DNA of 64,000 bases, from NCBI GenBank assembly GCA_023974075.1, contig CM043808.1:23336227-23400226 (forward strand), given 5' to 3'. Positions 37,501 through 48,959 of this stretch are shown piece by piece (positions within the stretch are counted from its first letter, which is position 1; every line of letters starts with the position of its first letter). The notes under the pieces were generated by a model. The model did not search any database. It saw only the letters and a program-made list of their open reading frames with translations, and had not been told where the DNA came from. The stretch comes from Chaenocephalus aceratus. Taxonomy: Eukaryota; Chordata; Actinopteri; Perciformes; Channichthyidae. A program made the position numbers and the translations under genes.

Positions 37501-40500
37501 ATGATTTTTGCCATAATCGCACAGCCCTAGCTAAAACTATAATCAATGTCTGATAATAGCTTCTTCATTGGGTATCACTGGGTGTGATGCAAAGCCGAGG
37601 AAGAAAGCTGCAAGACTGTGTGCGGTGGGTGTTGGCAAGGTGGACACACTGACTTGCAGTTAAGTGCTTAAACATCTTATCATTTATCATATGATGTATG
37701 CAGATCCTTTAGCTATTTCCCCCCCAACAGTACTGTTCTTTGAACATCGAGTACAGGGCTGATATTGTTAAGACTGACTTTACATCATATTCAATGTCAA
37801 AAAGATGAATTCGATAAATACATGCCGTTTACTGGATGTGCCTGTACACTGCTCACATGGTCACTTACAATAATGCCGCAAGGTTGTATGGATACTAAAT
37901 TGGCTCTTTATTCCAAATCTATAAAAGGCTGCAATATATTTTTCCAGACTGCCCCCAAGTTGTAATGCAACAGGACATGTGCGTAAGAATCATAACATGG
38001 TTATAAATCTGCAGCATCACAAGACCATAACTGGTTTACAGTTTGCTATGATGTATTTATAAGGTTTTCCTTGGATGTATATTGGACTGTAATGTAGCGA
38101 TGCATTTGAGCTGAATCAAACTGACGAGTACAGAATTGTGTCGGCGCGTGTTAGGCAAATACTGAAACTCTCTGAAATATAAACAGCAAACATAAAGTAG
38201 CACACGAAAATACATGTACAAGAAAGGCAATCTGGTACTTATATTTTCTATTTGTTGTTTTCATAGATGTTTGCTGCTTAGGCTGAAATGAGGAGCTTTA
38301 ATACTGCAAATAGCAACACTAAAACAAAGTGAACCCAAGTGAGCAGATAAGTTCGTCTTTTCTGACTACAAAGATCACTTATTGCAAAAACAACTTGCAC
38401 TGCACAAACCACACTGTCTCTATTGAAACATTTCTAGCAGAGAGACAAGTACACCTGGATTTGAGGAAGCAGAGGAGCCAGAGTGTTGTGCAACATGCCC
38501 TCTTCAAGAATGGATTAGCGGCACACTAATGCCATTTCCACTAAGCACTTTTGGTGAGATCATTTTAATGCAGTGAATGGGTCGTCTGCTCTTCAATCAC
38601 AGCAGGTCAAGAGGTCAGGAAAGAGAAGTGCTTTAAGGAAGATGTGTAAAGGCAGAGAAGAACATGATAGGAGGATGGAGAGCTGTGGTGGAACTAATTC
38701 GAAAATGAAACCGGTGGAGATGGAAGCAGAGGTGAATGACACTGAGCAAAACTCTGAGGCCGCAGTAACCCCATTAGAAGTGATGACTTTCTTACAACTA
38801 TCCTGCTACAAAACTTTCGGCCTTATTGCAGGAAAAATGATGCTGCATTGTCCCTGTCTAGCAATGTATTATTATGGTCCCCATTATGTCTAAACAGACA
38901 AGTTAGTTGCTCTGCACCACATAAGTCATCCGGCATCATCTTCACCATTTAAAAAGAACAGTACAGCTCCCAAATCAGTGCGGAATTTTGCATATGCGAT
39001 CTACAGTACGAGAGATATCAACTCGTTTATTTATGACAATTTTAATGCATGAAAATGTCACACTGCACAACAGATCAAATAAGTTCCAGTGTGAGTTGAA
39101 CCTACATGGTGAAGTGGTAAACATGAGTACGTGCCCTTGGGTCTCTCTTCTCTTTTGGATTAGGTCCTTAGACACTTGCTCTAACGAAGAGCCTGGATCA
39201 GGCCTCAAAGGACTTCTGCCTCGGGGGAATAACCCACCCATCGGACTCATGGAAATGGTAGCGAGGTGTGTATGAATGCATGTTTTTAACTTCAGTAGTC
39301 AAACAAATCTTTCCATACATAACTTTAAAGCAGTTTCAGTTGCAACAAATCATAAACAGAATGACATTGTGCTGAGGACTTTAAAAGGATGCATATTTTT
39401 AGCAACGAAAGTCACAACATCTTCCCTTGAGATTCTCCCTTAATGTTCTACTTTCTCTCTCAGCGTACATGCTTGAGAAATGTAAATTGCACTTACTTTC
39501 TAACTTGGAGCACCTACTGTTTAATGCAGCAAAGGAACTTAAACTTTAACAAAGATGCACCTGAACGCCAATGATGTTGCAACAATGGGAAGGATTTTAA
39601 GTAAATAAGACACATGCCACCAGACTAGACCAGCCTGAATCTACAATGGACAGTATTGTGGATATTTTCACTGGAAATAAAAGTACTTAAAGCATGTATG
39701 ATTGTACCGTAGACAAACGGCACAGCTAGCAGTTGACAGGATTCTGACGGACGATTCTCCCAAACTCTGAGTTGCGCCCAACATCTCCTTGTCAACATGC
39801 TGACAGTCATTGTCAAGCCTGTCTCTGATGTTCATCTCTCGTGGTGAATGATTGGACTCCCAGTGAGCATCTGCTCAGTCTGTTCAGCATCTGAGTGCAA
39901 TACTAACTTATAAAACGCGCTGGATTGTCAAAAGGCGTTGATCTATTCTGATGCATGTCCCAGAGGGATTACAGTGCAGCTTCAGAAGTATAGACACATA
40001 GAAAGATGCAAAACGTGTTCCATGTTTTGTTCTAAATGTAATGCAACTGATGTGCCTGCTACTTGAGGTTAGTATCGGTTTATAAAAATAGCATCAGGTC
40101 ATTTAAGGCCAAATGTTCTTTTAATAACCTTTTTATACTTTGTCTGGTTGGTTTATTTTAAGTTTTATACTTTGGTAGCAGCCATAATGTTGAAAAAAAC
40201 TCTCTTCCAGAAAAAAAAACAGAGGGAACATATTAGTTGATAATTGATCAACAGAACACTAATCAACTCGTTTGATAATTCAAATTAACAATAATAATAA
40301 TAATAATAATAATAAAACATTGGATTTTTATAGCGCTTTTCCTAATGCTCAAAGACGCTTTACATAAATGGCTTCAGTTAAATTTCCAAGCCACAAATAT
40401 TAACTGGTTATTCCAACGTCCATTTCCTCTGTTTTACATCATTGTCCTCTGAATGTTGGTGGGTTTTGGATGGCTGGTCAAAAAACGATAGCTATTAGAA

Positions 40501-43500
40501 GACCTTACATTTGGCTCCAAGATATAGGGATGAAGATTTCAAAAGTCTTAACAATTATTTTTTACTAAGCGGTGGAAAATGTTACTGACTGTGGCATCAC
40601 TAAAAATAATGTGTGTACGTTTATTATAGAATAACACAATATGCTGAATTGAAAGCGTAAAGAGTGCCTGAGCATTTCTGCTAAGCAACGAAGCTCAATG
40701 AAAAACAAAAAACATACAAAGTAGCTTTCTCATGACACCCATTGTGAAAAGATGGCCGTGGGAGACAACAAAAAGAGCATTGGCACCACACACACCTTCA
40801 TCCCTTTGAAGCCGTTACCTTGTAATTATCTCTCTCAACCTAGCTGAAGGGGTATTAAATACAGAGGAGGACAAACCTACATCAGAGAGTTACAACAGGC
40901 CTTCTCATTATCTGAAGAAGATCATTAGAGCCTCCAGAATAGGAAAAACAGCAGGAAAACAGCTGAGATTGACCACAACACAAGCTGTGTTTTATCTTGA
41001 GGATAAAGGGTGACCGAAGTGCAAATCAAACCTTTTCCCCAAGGCAGTACACCTTACAGTATTACAGTCCTCTCCCTGTCTGTCCTCGTCTTAACACTGG
41101 AGCAGATGAGTTAGTATTTGAAAGGTATTGGATCAATCAGAGGGCATGTTTCAATCGGCCAATAACAAAACACCTACAAGACCAATCAAATAACTCTCTA
41201 CAAGGGGCCACTTTAAATGAATGTATACATACTGGTTTGATCAATCTAAAGCCTGCATCTTAACCTTAATCGGGTGATTCCAATAAGTATTATGTGCGTC
41301 TTGGGAAAGGCCATTTCCCCAGCAAGAGAACCAATCAGAGCCTCTGATGTGTGGCAAACAATGGTGAAACTATGTCAGAGTCGAACACTCCCCTAACAGA
41401 TGTCTTACTTGTCAAAATCTTCCCTGCTCTTTACCACACTGCCTGTTTTGGGCCATGTCCAAAAGACACGTCCGTTCAGAAGCTCGCTTGCATTAGAATG
41501 ATCACAGGTCTGATACGTCAACAGGAATAATGGACCAACTTAAGGATGCTGGCGTGAGTATCGATCTTGGCAGGACCAAAATCCTAAAGGATGAGTTCAT
41601 GTTGCATTGTTGTCGGTGCAGTCATTCATAACATGTTTTTAGTCAATTTACGTGACACTCGTCGTCACCAACGACGACAAGTGTTCAAAGACAGGGCTGA
41701 CGTTTAAAGGACAGGGATGTCATGTGACGTGTCTGAAGAGTGGGCCACTTTAACATACAGGGAAAGGTTATTCAAATGTATGACATAGCGCTTTAATCTA
41801 AAAACTGATTTTTAATACCTAGACAGGACTAACAAAATATAAATGTATTCATTTCTAGGGGTTAACGTCCTTGTTGTTGGACTGTTAATTGGACACAGCA
41901 ATCTGTCCTCTCCTCATCAGAACTGGAATAGAAAATAATGTGGGTGAGTGAACCGATCTGTCATAACTCCACAAAATTCATTAGGCAGTGTGATTTCCAC
42001 CACTGTCAGAAACTCCAAATTATGCATAGGGTGGACAAGTGGTGGATTTCGCAATTCCTAAAGCATTTATTGATTGCTTTGCATCAAATCTAGAGTGGAG
42101 GTAGAAAGGGCATTACTTCTTTCAGTACGGGTGCGAGGATGAGGTTAAAGGGAGGTGTTGGAATGTGCTTTTCTCTCCCAGTTGCATCTGTGTTTAAAGC
42201 TACTGAAAAAGCATCTTGATGGATGCAAAAAATACAAAACATTCTGATATTTGCTTTTCTAGGACTTGGTTGAATGAATATGAGGGAAATTATAAAAAGG
42301 TCTTAATTAAAGAAAAGAAAAAATGCATAAGCAGCTCCAATTTGTCCTTGTTTTCAGTATTATTGCAGTATAGCTGCATTTAAACAGCAATATCCATAAT
42401 TCTGTCAGCAACGCGTCATCTATAACTTTAATACACAAAACATATTGTGTCATCATTCATTTGAATCAGCCCCAATAGGTGGATAAAGTGAAATACACAT
42501 AACAACAAAGTGGGTCAATTTAAATGATGTAGGTGTCATGTCCTCCACACTGGATGCACCAAAATAACAAAAGGAAAATGTCAGTACTTGGACCACATTC
42601 AAGTGGGCAGAGTTAAATGACATTTCTGCTGCGCTTCAGTCACTCTCTGTGGGGATTCATCCACTCTCCCTTCAGCTGCCTTATGGAATGCTGACACAGC
42701 ACCTTGCTCCATCTGACCAACTGCTCCACCCACTAAACGAGAATACGCAACCTGTGTGCAGTCTCCATTTGTGCCAGCACTGCTATATAATGACAGGAAT
42801 ATTCAAATACATGTCGGGCAAAAGAACTCTACATCAACTGATCTTTCCAATGACAATAAATGGCCTGAGTGCACTAGTGGTAGGAAACTTTGGAAGGGTA
42901 TTACCATGATGAGAGATAAGAGTAATGCCAGAGGGTTGAGCATGGTAATGTTGTGACTAAAAGCAGCGGGTAGATCAAGTGATGCCAAATAAAGAGCCAC
43001 TGAGAGCAGGAAGGTCTTACTTCCAATCTAACAATACACAATTTCCCAGATTACTCCATCGTTGTAAACTGTTAAATCATCTGTTGTGATAAGACTTGAA
43101 ACTCTCAGCATGCCATGGCACAGACAGGGTGAGTCACTCTTCAACTAAAGTGCACCATCTTTGTGCTAGATTATACTGTACACTTGTTGCCAAACATGCC
43201 CTCAATAAGCACAAAAGAACTGTAACTTTAAGGACATTCTTCTGCGCCTGACTCTGCAGCTGGGAAAAGGGAACAGTGACCAAAAATGCATAAATAGGGA
43301 GATGCTGAAGTTGTCTTTAAAGTGTAGAGGACACTTTTAATTAGAAGAAGGGCAGATGTGTTAAGTTACTTATTACTCAAGTGCGCCATCATGGTATACA
43401 AGATATTTTTTAAGGGTATTTTTTAGTATGTGCTATAATATAGTTTATTAGATCTGTGTATATTTTCCTGTAAACACAATAAGATCATCACACTCAAGAG

Positions 43501-43932
43501 CATCATTGAGATGAAATAACTTGATGGTGAGGTATATTTTTGAAATAATTATTGTCAGAGGGCCACTTTGTAACTCTACAATCCTTGAAACAATATGTGT
43601 TGTTTTTATACCTTTTCAATGCAAATATCAGTAAGTTTAATTTAGTAGGAATAACCTAATATGCATTTACGGTGTCTTACCTCGCTGTTGTGTCCTCTGA
43701 GGTTGAAGTTGACTCTCTGCGGGGTGGGCCGGTCCCGTCTGCAGTGGCTGGACGTAAACGTGACCCCGACCACTCCTCGACCGTTCCCGGTAGCGAGCCA
43801 GCCCTCCTCGTAGTAACGCTTCCTGCACACCGGCTTCTCCTTCTCGCTCTTCGGCACCCGGCCCTTCCAGGACAGGCACAGGATGTTGGAGTCGCTGCAG
43901 AGGACCGGGCCATGCTCTACGGAGGCGAACAT
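19308..43932 (-). CDS. tulp4: Tubby-like protein 4 (WD40, SOCS box, split Tubby domain)
   Basis: Thought to act as a substrate receptor of a Cullin-RING ubiquitin ligase. Thirteen coding exons, 5466 nt, 1821 aa: 43681-43932, 31453-31581, 30463-30624, 29796-29976, 26340-26447, 26061-26224, 25605-25829, 25242-25476, 24161-24305, 23417-23561, 23147-23240, 19541-23049, 19308-19424. Residues 1 to about 380 form WD40 repeats (GGIFVWIQYEGRW, VSDFTWSHDG, GTADGQVIVMD). A SOCS-type region follows (RLCFYVTTAFVPTIK). The Tubby domain is split: NYLAQVTSNIWGTKFKIVG at about 583 and the end part GFVYVMANKQPLWNEATQVY to NVTQRLK at the C-terminus. The low-complexity insert includes polyQ/H (about 773-943), polyA (about 1033-1055) and polyP (about 1556-1574), which makes the protein longer than the roughly 1540-aa human form. 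The start MFASVEHGP matches the family. Confidence 0.95.
20168..20222. repeat. Polyproline codons / G-rich strand in tulp4 exon 12
   Basis: About 16 consecutive proline codons on the minus strand. The plus strand has repeated runs of three to five G and could form a G-quadruplex. Confidence 0.8.
22060..22571 (-). repeat. CAG/CAA polyglutamine-histidine tract in tulp4
   Basis: About 510 bp encoding roughly 170 residues, mostly Gln with interspersed His, Leu, Met and Ile. It contains a pure CAG run of about 24 units (22101-22173) and a pure CAA run of about 14 units (22489-22531), joined by mixed CAG/CAA/CAT segments. The frame stays open through the whole tract. Confidence 0.95.
24715..24975. 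other. Candidate conserved non-coding element in tulp4 intron
   Basis: A complex, non-repetitive stretch with TTTTAATTAACATGGGC and similar homeodomain-type cores, unlike its AT-rich surroundings. Conservation cannot be tested here. Confidence 0.25.
26448..29795 (-). other. tulp4 intron (3.3 kb), no gene
   Basis: No coding exon, RNA gene or complete transposon seen. The part at 27480-27680 is a complex TAATTA/CAATTA-rich patch that could be a regulatory element. Confidence 0.4.
33025..33370. repeat. Dispersed teleost repeat (ACATTGCATTTAGCTGACGC type)
   Basis: The core TTTATCCAAAGCGACTTACA and its left flank form a sequence I recall as extremely common in fish genomes. No coding capacity; the right end is uncertain. 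Confidence 0.55.
34045..35018. mobile_element. Non-autonomous hAT element with 8-bp target duplication
   Basis: The left end is CAGTGGTTCTCAAACTTTTT and the right end CACTTTGAGAACCACTG, forming inverted repeats of about 16 bp. The flanks CCTTAGGG at 34037-34044 and 35019-35026 are a perfect 8-bp duplication. The CAGTGGTTCTCAA terminus is typical of Charlie-type hAT elements. The 974-bp interior encodes no transposase. Confidence 0.9.
36575..36805 (+). pseudogene. hAT-family transposase fragment (ZBED-like), broken
   Basis: In one plus-strand frame the fragment reads AITFHIAKDMCPVSTVSNQG, then FK, an in-frame TAA, and LDKRYAMLSRYYFSR and DYFATTTDLWSSRG. The blocks 'KDM-P-S-V-N-GF' and 'TTDLWSS' are hallmarks of hAT transposases. 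About 77 codons remain, with the stop in the middle, so it is a dead relic. It may be the remains of the element that ends near 37530. Confidence 0.7.
37451..37530 (-). mobile_element. Terminus of a hAT-like element
   Basis: Read on the minus strand it begins CTAGGGCTGTGCGATTATGG, then repeats of ATAATCACGATTAT. I recall this end as common in fish hAT elements. The partner end was not located. Confidence 0.5.
40290..40370 (+). repeat. (AAT)n and SINE-type tail, inverse of 14275-14332
   Basis: A run of (AAT)n, then ACATTGGATTTTTATAGCGC, the reverse complement of the tail at 14275-14332. Confidence 0.6.
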
Positions 43933-45906
43933 GCCAGCAGCTGTATTCTACCCCGTGGATATTTGAAAAAAGAATACCCAGAGGGAGGTTTTCGGGTGGG
44001 GTCGGTACCGTTATGAGCACCTCTCCTCCCCTGAGGTTACTGGTTCAGTGTTGGATGTGAGACAGCGACAACGGTGCATAATACGTGCGCTTTCTCTCGG
44101 CTATCTCGGTGATTTGCAATACTGATTAAGAGGTGACCAGTGAACACTTCCCTAAAAGTATAAATGAGGTCACAAAACTGTGGACTTTAGCGATGCTGGG
44201 TTAAAGATATCATGGGCTGCAAAAGGCACTCATTCAAGTCATTGTGATGTGTTAGATCAGTGAGCTACCTTGTTGATGATGTTTCAATGACAAGGCATAA
44301 GATGACAGTACCGGAAACTTATTTGAAATTCCACTGAATGTCAGCTAATCAAAAACAAACATCCAAAAAATATCGTTGTCTTGTAAACTCATCAGCAGGA
44401 GATGCACCCATTCCCCTCAACACGTCCCAGCGCTTCTCCCAGTTGATGTTATTAATGTTTCTGTCCAATTCAGTGTGTCATTTCAGGGCTCCGTGTCCTC
44501 CTCATACGACCCCGGCCGTGTGCGAGAGGAGGAGCGGGGACTCCATCAGCTGTCAGCCCGCAGGAGAGCCACTTCTCCCGGGAACGTCATCACGTCAGCC
44601 AATCTGCCTTTTCAACCCGCCTCGGGGATCCCATGGAGGACTGCTGGAAACTAAAAAAAAGGATGTCATTATCATACAGACAATGTCGCTACCAAATAAA
44701 CAAGTGTTATATTTTGTATTGCTGTTTTTTATTTAAATAAAGCGTACAAGTCGACGGTGCAACAGTGTAATCGCTGGAAGCACTCACCTGACTCCCACAG
44801 CCGTAATTTAAATATTAATGCGCTAGGCTAAAATTACCTCTAATTTACCGTTACTTATCAATTTAGTTGACTATTCACCGTAGCGGAAGAATATTTAACT
44901 GATTGGTGAATAATTTAGGATAATCGTGTATAATTTTAGCTTTAGCTGTTATACTCGACGAGTTACACTGATGTACCAAAGCCACAATTAAACACGAAAA
45001 CAATGTCATAAAAGAGGGGGAGAAAACTAAATTAGACAGTGATTTTAATAGCAATCTAACAAGATCCGACAGAGGAATGGGCGTCTCGATTCACGATGCT
45101 CATGACTGTCATCTGACAGTAAAATGAAACCCGATGGACATCTGGTGTACCAGCCAGACTATAATCGATATTTGAATTAGGTACATTCTCAGAGTTAGAA
45201 ATAATAGCATACACATATAAAACGAACACTGGATTATAGACAGGTGATGTGACAGAGGGACATTTTCCTCCATCAAAAGATATACAGTTGCCAGTTAGGT
45301 GTAGCCTAACGTTGATGACATATCCATAGATACTATCGTTAGTAACTGACATTAAAAACAACGTTAATGGTGAAGCCCGTGAAATGATGCCAAAACAAGC
45401 CAAACACCCATCGCCGAGAGCTGACTGCTAGCTACAGATAGCTAGATCCTGGGTGTTGGTGGATCCAAACAGAGGGATGTGTGGACTTTCACGGATCAAA
45501 ACATGTCAGCAGCGGAATTAATCTCCTCCGTTTTAATGTACCTTCTTTGTGCAGTGACGCTGATCTAGCCAGCCGAGATGCTCGTGAATGCAGCAGCCTG
45601 TGTTGTTGTCTCCTCCACAAAGAACAGCCAGACAGTGATAGCTAAGAGGCTAACCGAGCAGCTAGCTAGCTGAACCTGAACCACCATCAGCGGAGACTGG
45701 CTCTGTCCATCAGCCGCTGGCAACTCGTCGCTAACTGGCTACGGCTAGCACGTTAGCCGAGTGTTTATGCCAACGTTGTTTTCAATGTTAGCACGTCGTT
45801 CTTAATGATACAAGCATGTCAGTGTCGCAGTGGGCACAACGGAAAAGTAATGTCAGACCTGCCGTCAACAAAGCCGGAGAACCTCAATAAGCAGTGGAGT
45901 GCTTAC
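43933..45906. other. tulp4 5' region: rest of 5' UTR and intron
   Basis: The sequence between coding exon 1 and the presumed non-coding first exon. A second donor-like site (GTCAG/GTGAGTGC on the minus strand near 44788) could mark an extra 5' UTR exon. No coding exon seen. Confidence 0.35.
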
Positions 45907-45980
45907 CTCTGTTGCTGCTGCTTCTTCCTCTGCCTGCAGCCGCTACTGTACACTGGCAGGGCCCGACAGCAGGGTCACGT
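45907..45980 (-). other. tulp4: Probable non-coding first exon of tulp4
   Basis: On the minus strand a GC-rich sequence with CAGCAGCAGCAAC ends AGAG/GTAAGC at 45907. GTCACGTGAC lies at its upstream edge (45974-45983). It is the best-looking promoter-proximal exon between tulp4 and the divergent mrps10. Confidence 0.45.
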
Positions 45981-46752
45981 GACAGGAACGTGATTTAGAC
46001 CAATTAGATCATCAGAGTTCTCATCAACAACTGGAGTTGTCTACATTTAATGTAATCTTAAATATCAGGATGAAAGAATGATGGACATGGTTGTAAAGCT
46101 ATATAAATAATGTAGGTAGCATTGATTAGTTAAAACATGTCTACAAATGTGTTTAACAAGTATTAATTCTGAAGCAATGGCTTAATATCACGCATTGTTG
46201 CAAACAACGACAATAGTAATGCTTAAAATGAAGCAATTTCCCATTTAAACAGTTGGGTAATTTCATGTAGAACATTTGTTTTAATAATTGATTGCAAGGT
46301 GATATGTTCTAGTGTAGACAATAATGAATTTAGTTTTGGTGTATCTGATTGTTTTAATTTCCTTGCTACCTGCCTATGGTACATTATACATGTCCATCAT
46401 ATCTTCTTTCAAGTTAATAGCCAAATTATTTCCAGAATTTCCTTTCAATCATAAACATAATTTAAGGTTTTAATATTGAACATGATGGACTTTTTTTCAT
46501 TTTGACATCTTTTTTGGATTGTGATATGATACATTTCAATTTGTTAGTCTGCTGTGGTTTTTGGAAGTACAATATCCAAGCTAGCAAATGTTTAAATCAG
46601 TATATACATTTCTCTAGACACCCTGCAATGGAATTTGTAAGACTATAAAAACGGTATTTATATGTGAACATTGTCACAGATCCCACTCCGGAACACAGGA
46701 GGGCAGCACGGGGGAGAGCTAGTTTCCCTTTTGTTCCACCTTCTCCAAAAAC

Positions 46753-48656
46753 ATGGCGGCTCCCATGGCTCTCAGACGAGAATTATTTTCTCTTGGAAGG
46801 GTTCTTAGCAGAGTCTCACATTTGGTAAGAAACGAATATATTTGTATTTGTACAACACCTACGAACAATGAACTAACATCTGTTTGAGAAGGAGTTATTA
46901 CATCTCACAGTTTGGTCCCTGACAGCCGTTGTAGCATTGTTGTACAGTAAATGTCATTTCTAGATGTTTACTAATGTAAGTGTATTTACAGGGACCGAGA
47001 GCTTTGGGTGCCTGTTCACCTCACTTAAAATGCTATAAAATAAGGTAAGCTGCAATTTCACTTCTTCACTCGTTTGTTGTCTACGCAGTTTATTATTAAC
47101 TGCAATAAACCTGGACCTCGCATTAGAGCTGTTGTCTGCAAAGTACACCAACTAGGCCAACAAGACCCCCCTGCCCAGTTATCTGTTGTATTGCTATGTT
47201 TACAGTGACATTTATTGTACCTTTTTTCAACAAAAGTTTTCAATAAGTAGTATTTCCACCTATTTTTTTGTATTGTGAAATAGGCCATACATTAGTGCTG
47301 GACTCGAGTCTCACAATTTCAAAGCAAATTCTGTCTACTCTTTAAACCTTAAAAATATTATTTGTTACCATAATAATCTAGAATAGATGATGGCACTTTT
47401 GTATATCTGAATAATTTCCTTATGTGCAAATGTTTTGATCCACATCACTATCAGATTTTTTAAATAACATTATTACTTGTGTTCTAGACCTGCATTATCT
47501 ACTTGAATGTGGTAAGACGTGTTACATGTGAATTACTGTTTTGTTGCTGCAGGTCTCTTCTACCATTAGCACCCAGTACTTCCTTCCACACAGCAACAGT
47601 GCTTCCATCAACACCTTCACCAGTGAGTTATCAGTAAAAATGCAATCATCTTAAACTGCTCAAGGTTGAAATAATACAAAAAAGACAGATCATATAAATG
47701 TATTGTGTTTTCATTTGTTTCCCTGCAGATCACTGTCACAGAAGAGCCTGACGCACTGTTTCAGAGAGTGTCGGTGCTGGTCAAAGGTCATGACAGAGCC
47801 GTGTTGGACAGCTATGAGATATTCGCCACCATGGCAGCCAATGAGCTGGGCATCACAAAAAACAAAGTGTGAGTAGCCTCCTGATACCTTTTTTAAGCTA
47901 CTAAAATCTTTACTGAAGACCTTTTTTGATAAACTTTTGTTCTTCTGCCACAGTTACGAACCTCCCAAGGACATGGAGAGATTGACGCTCCTGAAGTCGA
48001 TTCACATCTTCAAAAATCACAGAGTCCAGTATGAGATGAGGACGCACTACCGGTGCATCGAGGTGATGATCCTGAACAGGGCTAATTATGTTTGTTTTAT
48101 TCAATTAGTCGATGGTTATTAAAACTTCAAAATGGTTTGTGATCAGGGGAGGAATTTCACTGAGGGTTGTGTTGGCCAAAGCCTTAAATATCTACTAGGG
48201 TTAATTATTTTTAACAATTACTGCTTGAATTTATTATTTCTGTGGACTTGTGTTTTATTTAAAGGCTCTTCTCCCTGGAGTTTGGCATGTGTCTACTCAA
48301 ATTAACACTAAGTGCCCCTGCCCCTGAAATGATGAAATTCCTGACCTGTTAGTGATAATTTGGTTATGAATCTAAGATGTCCCTTCTCCCGTTTTGTAGC
48401 TGTCTCATATAACTGGCTGCACAGCACAGGTTTACCTTGAATACATCCAGAGGAACCTCCCTGAAGGTGTAGCCATGGAGGTGACAAAGGTAAGCAACTA
48501 TCCCACCTGCTCAATTTAATGCTGCATTCAAACAGCCTGAATTAATGTGTTTTTTCCCTTTGCTGTTGTTATCAGACAGCCATGGAGAAGGTTCCAGATC
48601 ACATCAAAGAACCCATGTGGGAGGAACAACCCGTTGATGACAAGCCCAGCCAGTGA
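46753..48656 (+). CDS. mrps10: Mitochondrial small-subunit ribosomal protein S10 (uS10m)
   Basis: Component of the mitochondrial 28S ribosomal subunit. Seven exons: 46753-46824, 46992-47044, 47553-47622, 47729-47868, 47954-48062, 48400-48489, 48576-48656, totalling 615 nt, 204 aa, close to the roughly 200 aa of mammals. The first 60 or so residues ([20 protein letters not shown], Arg-rich and without acid clusters apart from one Glu) look like a mitochondrial targeting region. The S10 domain is [19 protein letters not shown] to [20 protein letters not shown] and the [20 protein letters not shown] block. The acidic tail ends [11 protein letters not shown]. The ATG context AAAACATGGCGGC is Kozak- and YY1-like. 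AATAAA at 48902-48907 fits the 3' end. It is transcribed divergently from tulp4, about 0.8 kb apart. Confidence 0.95.
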
Positions 48657-48959
48657 AAACGTTGATCGAATTACTGGATGTTTTCTCAGAATTTAATATG
48701 TTAACAACTGCAATTTTAACGTGTAGTTTTCATGGATTCTTAAAACTGCTCAGCATAACGTTTTCAGCAATATCCTCAATATAGAGTTTAACACCAGAAC
48801 TGGCATTCATTACGTCAACATGTAACAGTCATTATCTACTGTCAGTTGTGTTTTCATTGTTGTTCTGTTGCAAAACAGTGTGGAATTACTTGTGTTTTTT
48901 CAATAAATACATTATAACAGACTTATGTGCAGTTATTTAAAAAGGAATTATAGTTTATA

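Larger units (their letters stand above)
31582..43680 (-). other. First coding intron of tulp4 (12.1 kb)
   Basis: Lies between coding exons 1 and 2. It holds a dispersed repeat at 33025, a complete non-autonomous hAT element at 34045, a hAT transposase relic at 36575, a transposon end at 37451 and a SINE-type tail at 40290. No nested gene was found; the short ORFs resemble nothing known to me. Confidence 0.6.

Noticed and set aside
38573..38893. 106-codon ORF in the tulp4 intron
   Set aside because: No family resemblance, no splice or promoter support, within a repeat-rich intron.
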